From Brachycybe producta (Eukaryota; Arthropoda; Diplopoda; Playtdesmida; Andrognathidae): a stretch of 64,000 nt of DNA. The notes below the pieces were generated by a model. That model was given only the letters and a program-made list of their open reading frames with translations, ran no database searches and was not told the origin of the DNA. Positions 59,301 to 64,000 of the stretch are shown here, piece after piece. The stretch covers positions 1,081,001-1,145,000 of the forward strand of contig JAUPFP010000024.1 of the NCBI GenBank assembly GCA_036925085.1, in the 5' to 3' direction. The position numbers and the translations under genes were made by a program. Numbering within the stretch: the stretch's first letter is position 1; each line of letters opens with the position of its first letter.

Positions 59301-61374
59301 TTGGAAAACACACACAGACGACTTTTGAAAGACTTTCTTTTTGAGCGACAAAAAGAATTTGAAGGTCGTGGAGGTTGTCGTTTCAATGTATTTCCTATGG
59401 AAAGACGCCAACCTCAGTCAAAAGTCGCTTATGTGGGTTGGGGGGGGGGGTGGGCTGTGTGCCAAAGTTGGTTTCTTTCTGTAAAAAAAAAATACGTTAC
59501 AACGACAGCCCAGCGACCTTCGACTTCATTTTGTCGCCCAAAAAAAAAATCTTTCAAAAGTCGCCTATGTACCAATGCCCTAAGAGATTTTGGTTTTTAG
59601 TGGGTCGCGGACTTGATAAACCTTCGGAAACGAAATTAAAAGAAACATAAAAGTATTTTTTTTTTTAGAAACTAGAAGGGTAGCTCAATCACTCAAGGGG
59701 TAATTTTCATGTTGATATTTTTCAAAATAAGCATTTTTTATGTTAGGTTTGAAAATGATCCAACTTTAATCAGATTGATGATTATTTTTGAATTTTTTTT
59801 TCTCTTTTAAATGGTTTATTTTGAAAGATAACAACCTGAAAATGCCCTTAAGAGCCTAGATCCACGTCCATCTTGTTGTTTTGAGCAGACGACAACGAGA
59901 CAAATGAGTGTTCTTATATGGTGTTACTAAAACTGCAAGAAATCGCCTCACAATCGCTCAATTCAAATACAGTAAAGTGCAAAATGCAATAAAAAGTATT
60001 GTTCTTTACGTGCTCGATTTATATAATTTTTGAAAAGGTCCTTCTATTTTTAAACAAGGTTCAAAGTCGTTCGTTTTTTCAACCCCATGTTAAATCCCAT
60101 AGGATCAAAAACCGTCCCACAAACATTTGAAAAACTCTCGTTAAAACTGATTTAGAACAATAACAAAATAAATAGCACATACATTCATGTATTAGCTTCA
60201 CGATGTTTCCTTTTTATAAAATTTGAAAAGGTCCTTCTATTTTTTAATAACGTTTAAAATCGTACGTTTTTAAACTCCATGTTAAGTCCCATAGGAGCAA
60301 AAAACCGTCACCCAAACATTTGAAGAACTCCCGTTAAAAACAACTCAGAACAATAACAAAATAATTCTTACGTGCATTAATCTACTGGCTTCACAATGTT
60401 TTCTTTTTATAAGGTTAGGACGCGAAATTATTTTTCTATTAATTTTTATGTGACTTCGAACCAGGAGAAAAAACGTTAAAAAACCGTTTTTCAATCAACT
60501 ACGATCGCAGCGCCTACATTCGGAGAAATTTTGAACTAAACGATGTATCTAGCCTCTTAAATGATTCAGCTACGCGTTCTAGTTTTTAAAACACTTTCAA
60601 TTTCTCTTTAGTCGTCTTTTTTTTTAAAAAAAAAACTGCAGATATTATCAAAAGAATCCGAAAAGCGATGTTCGAGTCTGCAATAATTGTTGTCTCTCGA
60701 GACTAGAAAACTTTCTAAAAGAAAATGGAGGGGAGTTATCAGTGATTGCCCTCTTTTAAGGGGGCAGGTTTTTTTTTTTCTCAAATAAAAATATTAATTT
60801 TAAATATAAGATGATAAAAAGAAAAACGGAAGTAACACTTTTTGAAGCGATTTAATACTTCCATGCTTTATTTGAAACTAGAAGGGTAAACGAACCTGTC
60901 AAGTCTATTAACATGACGATATCTTTCAAATTAAACTTTTTTTTCTAAACAAAAATTTAAAAAAATATCGTCTTCTGCTTAAAATTGGATCATTTTCAAA
61001 CCGATATAAAAACACATTTTTATTAAATCTATCATAATGAACATACCCGTAAATGATTTGAAAATTCCCTTCTAGTTTCTAATCGTCTGAAAGACCAAAA
61101 ATAACCAAGAGTTTTTTTTAGGGTTTTTCAAATTTTAAAACCTCACCTTAAGAGTGAATTTAATTAAAACGTATTTGAATTTGATAAATCACTCTGCAAG
61201 ATAAGCAAAAAGCAGCCACGAAGAAAGACTTGTGACAGAGGGACAAAAGTCGAAACTGAAATTTATCTAAATAAAGCTGATTGTGACATAATTTTTTTGT
61301 TTAATTTTGTAGGTTGTTTTGGTTTTCATCCTGAGTATCGCTTCTTTAGTGATTTATTTTGTGGATGCGTCTAC
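55680..61374 (+). CDS. slo: Slowpoke BK channel (large-conductance Ca2+-activated K+ channel), first coding exons, partial
   Basis: Pore-forming alpha subunit of the BK channel, opened by voltage and intracellular Ca2+. Only the N-terminus is in the window: exon 55680-56090 (137 codons, phase 0) and exon 61313-61374 (20 codons plus 2 nt), with donors GTCAGT and GTAAGT. Seen: Ser/Thr-rich extracellular N-terminus, S0 helix about residues 34-58 (WWCFLLSSIFTFLCGLFVVL), two adjacent Cys (62-63) where KCNMA1 is palmitoylated, a Gly/Pro/Ser-rich S0-S1 linker, FMTEAKDWAGGLISGQTTTG, and S1 completed by exon 2 (VVLVFILSIASLVIYFVDAS). The match to insect slowpoke is near-continuous outside the linker. 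The first in-frame ATG is at 55680; another at 55686 is equally possible. The pore, S2-S6 and Ca2+-sensing RCK domains lie beyond the right edge. Confidence 0.96.
56764..56947. mobile_element. Promoter-motif MITE in slo intron 1
   Basis: ACAGGCATCTGTAGACAGCT and its near-exact inverse at the right; interior AAGGGCGGGGC and CCAATTAG. Flanks resemble each other (GTGAAAA) but are offset by one base. Confidence 0.88.
57024..57175. mobile_element. Promoter-motif MITE, left end lost
   Basis: Shares GAGCGTCAGACCAAATATCA, AAGGGCGGGGCATGTGAC, AACCAATTAGAAGTTGCCG and the right end TTGCCTGT. The left terminal arm is missing. Confidence 0.7.
57389..57530. mobile_element. Promoter-motif MITE with exact 9-bp TSD
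   Basis: ACAGGCAATTAGAAAACGGA to TTTCTAATTGTCTGT, flanked by GGTAAGGAG at 57380-57388 and 57531-57539. Internal deletion leaves CCGCCCC, CCAATTAG and GGGCGGAGCC. Confidence 0.9.
59120..59585. repeat. Foldback block TTAAGGGCC...CACAC
   Basis: Left TTAAGGGCCTTTGCACACAG with GCGACTT and right AAAGTCGCCTATGTACCAAT with GCCCTAAG are inverted. Internal GACCTTCGACTTCATTTTGT occurs twice. Confidence 0.6.
59650..59850. mobile_element. Family-A MITE in slo intron 1
   Basis: TTTTTAGAAACTAGAAGGGT, TTCATGTTGATATTTTTCAA and inverted TATTTTGAAAGATAACAACC. Confidence 0.7.
60010..60415. repeat. 193-bp tandem duplication in slo intron 1
   Basis: Two direct copies share TTGAAAAGGTCCTTCTATTT, CCATGTTAAATCCCATAGGA and AGAACAATAACAAAATAA-type blocks. 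The copies start about 193 bp apart (60029 and 60222). Confidence 0.85.
60734..60770. repeat. Stray unit of the 32-bp minisatellite
   Basis: GTTATCAGTGATTGCCCTCT followed by TTTAAGGGGGCAGG matches one unit of the array at 6372-6653, some 54 kb away. Confidence 0.75.
60865..61150. mobile_element. Family-A MITE in slo intron 1
   Basis: TTTGAAACTAGAAGGGTAAA, ACGATATCTTTCAAATTAAA, right arm TTCCCTTCTAGTTTCTAATC and terminal AAACCTCACCTTAAG. Confidence 0.7.
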
Positions 61375-61689
61375 GTAAGTAGGATTTTTTTTATATATCA
61401 ATTGTCATATTTTTCTTTTTTTTTGCTTTTTCAATGAAAATCGTGATAAAAAGAGAGAAAAACGGAATTTCATTGATTTATTTTGAGTTACGTTGCGTTT
61501 AATTGAGAAAATGGGTTTTAACGGAGGAGGGATGGGGGTGGGGGGGAGGATATAACCTACTTTTTGTTTTGTTTTTACAACTTTGATTGTTTTGTTTCAA
61601 TGTTCTTATTTTTACTTCTTCTTCTTCGTGTTGTGGTCGTCTCTTTGTGTGTGTCTTGTGTGTGTAAAATGTTCATTCGATAGAAAAGT

Positions 61690-62080
61690 GTGTGAGAGAG
61701 ATAATGAGAGAGAGAGAGAGAGGGGTGTAGGTATAAAATGTGTGTCAGTTGCCCAAAGGAAAAAAAAATATAAAGAAGAATCAAGATTTAAGTTAACTTC
61801 AAAGAATGAATGAATAAAAGTTGTTTCTCTTGAGATGTGTGTGAGAGAGAGAGAGAGAGAGATAAAAATAGAGAGACAGACAGGGGGGAATTAGAAGGTG
61901 AAAGATAGAGCGAGAGAGAGATTGGGAAAGAGTGAGAGGGTAAAGAGAAAGAGAGGAGAGGGGGAAAGATAGAAAAAAAGTGAAAAAGAGGGAGAGACAG
62001 AGGGAGGGAGGGAGAGAGAGAGAGGGAGATAGTGAGGGAGGGAGGGAGAGTGAGTGAGTGAAATAGAAATAGAGAGAAAA
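61690..62080. repeat. GA-rich simple-sequence region
   Basis: Long impure GAGA/GGGA tracts create Ser/Leu/Pro low-complexity frames on the minus strand that I do not regard as genes. Confidence 0.9.
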
Positions 62081-62931
62081 AAAGCCAAAAACAAAGACCA
62101 AAAGGAGGAAAAAAGTTAATTTGGAAATTTTTTTCTCTTATCTTTTTGTTTCCATTCGTACATTTGATTCACACTTTTGAAATAAGAAACTAGAAGGACA
62201 AAAAAAAAACCAAACTAAACTAAATTAACTATAAAAAAAGAAAGAAATCTTAAATAAAAACCTCCTTCTTCCCCAAGAAAAAGCATTTTGTTTTATTTTT
62301 CTTCTTCTTTTTGAACTGAAAAAAAAAATTGTTGTTTCGTTTTACGTCATTGTGAAGAAGATGATAGCCTCAAGAAAGTTAAAAGAAGAAGAACCTGAAA
62401 ATATGGGTTTGGTCCCATCAGATTTTCAGCGATGGATTTCGAGTGGGGAAGGAGGGGAGGGGGGGGTCTCAATGGAGCCATTTTCTTAGAAACATTTTCT
62501 AGAAACTAAGAGAGACTGAAACGCTGTCTTCTGATTGGTTGGTTTGTTCTTGTGCGTACGCAACTAAAATGTACGTGATCTGTATGTGTAGTTTTGTCTT
62601 TTTTTTTTTATTTTCTTCTACCTTTCTTGGAATTTCGTTATATATTTTTTCTATGAAATACAAAAAAAATGTGCTTATTTAATCCTAAAACGATCTTATA
62701 GGGATTTTTTTTGGGGGGAGGGGGGAGGAAGTGGTGGGTTCGGAAATGGACAACTTTGGCCTGAATTCGAGAAACAATCTTATCAATTGTGTGAACCCTC
62801 TGCTAACAAAAGACAGTTAACAAGTTTTGATCATTCAATATTAAATTAATAATTTGTCATTTAACGAATTCTTTGTTAGTTTTGTGATTAATAACGATTT
62901 TTTTGTTATTCTCCATTCTTATACTGATGAT

Positions 62932-63243
62932 TAGGGCTCGGATTTTGATGCAATATCAACCGGAATGTTACTCAATTTGTGGCCCAAGTGTCAATTGTGA
63001 AGTGACAATCTCTTTTAGAGAAAAAAACGAAACAATTGTTCTTTCTAATTAAAAACAATGGTTAGAGGCTAGAACTCTAGTTGACAACTGATAGTAACCA
63101 GACATCTAGCCTCTCTACCCAGCCTTTTCTGATTAGAAAAAGCATAATTGCAGGTTGCTCTAATGATGATAACTTCACAGTTGGCTCTTGGGCCACAAAT
63201 TGAGAAACATTCCGGTTGATATTGCATCAAAATCCGAGCCCTA
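62932..63243. mobile_element. Young hAT-like MITE, exact 8-bp TSD, 312 bp
   Basis: Terminal inverted repeats of about 57 bp start TAGGGCTCGGATTTTGATGC and differ at one base. CTGATGAT is duplicated at 62924-62931 and 63244-63251. Non-coding interior; mobilised in trans if active. Confidence 0.92.
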
Positions 63244-63375
63244 CTGATGATGTTTGTTGACCTCCCCCCCCCCTCTCTTTTCTCTTCATTTGCATATTTT
63301 GAAGTCTTTTTTTTTAACTTAAAACTAATAAAACCTTGTTTCCACTCTTTTAATTTCATGCTAACATTTGGACAG

Positions 63376-63393
63376 TTTGAAGTCAGATGATGG
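63376..63393 (+). CDS. slo: Candidate 18-nt slo microexon
   Basis: Eighteen bases sit between TTTGGACAG and GTGAGT, with a strong branch-point-like TGCTAAC just upstream. Entering in phase 2 from the exon ending at 61374 it would encode T-L-K-S-D-D plus two bases and leave in phase 2. It would fall in the extracellular S1-S2 loop, a variable part of BK channels. Only the splice signals and phase support it; the peptide has no conserved match I know of. Confidence 0.35.
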
Positions 63394-63485
63394 GTGAGTA
63401 CTAATTAAAACTAACAAAATCAAATTAATTATTTCAGTTTTATTTTGCAGAGAAAATCATTTTTGTTGCATTTTTTTATATATTT

Positions 63486-64000
63486 AAGGGGTGGCTCAAT
63501 AGCTGAAGTATTTTTGCTTTTGTCTTCCCGTCAGATGGCACCACTGCTATGCTTCATAGACGATTTTTTGTTTCTGTAAAAATTTTAACGCAAAAACGTC
63601 AAGCAAACGTTTTTTTTAAACAACATTACGAAAAAAAATAAAATTGTTTTCAAAACTAGAATGGTAAAAGTTTTTTCGTGGCAATATTTTACAAAATAAA
63701 ACATTTTATAGTTCAGTTTGAAAAATGACCCATTTTGGAGGTTTTTCGATAGACATTTCAATGGAAAAACTATTTTCGTCTTTTTTTTTTTTTCAAATTG
63801 TCATAAAAAGTTTATTTTGAAATATATCTTATTCTAGTTTCTAAAACACTTTGAATTTTTTTTCGTAATTTATTTCTTCTGAAAAAAACGTTTGGTTGAA
63901 AGCCGTGCGTTGAGGGTGGAAGAGATCCCTCCTATAGAACAGAATAGTCACTGTAGTGGCGCCATCTGGAAGGTTAAAAACAAAATAAATATTTATAAAG
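63486..64000. mobile_element. Family-A-related long element, cut by window edge
   Basis: TTAAGGGGTGGCTCAATAGC, GATGGCACCACTGC at the left and GTAGTGGCGCCATCTGGAAG near the right edge match the element at 22888-23439. The core has ACTAGAATGGTAAAAG and ATTCTAGTTTCTAAAACACT. Confidence 0.7.

Larger units (their letters stand above)
56091..61312 (+). other. slo: slo intron 1 (5.2 kb)
   Basis: Intron interrupting the S1 helix codons in phase 0. It holds GAT and GA microsatellites, three foldback MITE copies (56764-56947, 57024-57175, 57389-57530), a foldback block at 59120-59585, family-A MITEs (59650-59850, 60865-61150), a 193-bp tandem duplication (60010-60415) and one stray unit of the 32-bp satellite (60734-60770). 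No conserved coding exon was recognised. Confidence 0.8.
61375..64000 (+). other. slo: slo intron 2, incomplete
   Basis: Sequence after the GTAAGT donor to the window edge. It contains long GA-rich tracts (about 61690-62080), a young hAT-like MITE (62932-63243), the candidate microexon (63376-63393) and the left part of a large family-A-related element (63486 onward). No certain exon is visible. Confidence 0.75.

Noticed and set aside
61799..62101. Ser/Leu/Pro-rich minus-strand frames of 67-100 codons
   Set aside because: Pure low complexity from GA-rich DNA.

Overview
The window is nuclear DNA from an animal. It is AT-rich and intron-rich, full of microsatellites, and dominated by small inverted-repeat transposons. 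The start of its BK potassium channel reads very like insect slowpoke, and there is an interstitial CCTAA (TTAGG-like) satellite, so an arthropod or another protostome is my best guess. The species cannot be fixed from the sequence.

Four protein-coding genes can be supported, all on the + strand. (1) 28562-41062 holds the last eleven recognisable coding exons (546 residues) of heparan sulfate N-deacetylase/N-sulfotransferase (NDST, fly sulfateless): the end of the deacetylase half and the whole sulfotransferase domain. I could not find its earlier exons in bases 1-28561. (2) and (3) 47244-49828 and 50387-52214 are a tandem pair of DEG/ENaC/ASIC-type channel genes. Their intron positions and phases are the same and each model gives 436 residues. 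(4) 55680 to beyond the right edge is the 5' end of slowpoke (BK, KCNMA1-type) with two certain coding exons and a candidate 18-nt microexon. NDST modifies heparan sulfate in the Golgi. The other three genes are plasma-membrane ion channels. I see no sign that the four share a pathway.

Layout: 1-28561 is non-coding, either upstream sequence or a long NDST intron. It carries a 32-bp minisatellite, a 640-bp palindrome, a pogo-like element and many MITEs. 28562-41062 is NDST, with two long transposon-filled introns followed by short ones. 41063-47210 is intergenic. 47211-52214 is the compact channel pair. 52215-55679 is intergenic and includes the slo leader. 55680-64000 is slo exon 1, a 5.2-kb intron, exon 2 and part of intron 2.

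The accessory content is the most unusual part. A foldback MITE family with 9-bp target duplications carries GC-box, CCAAT-box and CRE-like motifs, and copies lie upstream of and inside slo. Helitron-like elements end in a hairpin plus CTAG, and two copies carry that MITE as cargo. One locus (36663-37629) is a three-level nest with an exact 8-bp duplication. A further MITE family occurs about 20 times, including inside introns of both channel genes.
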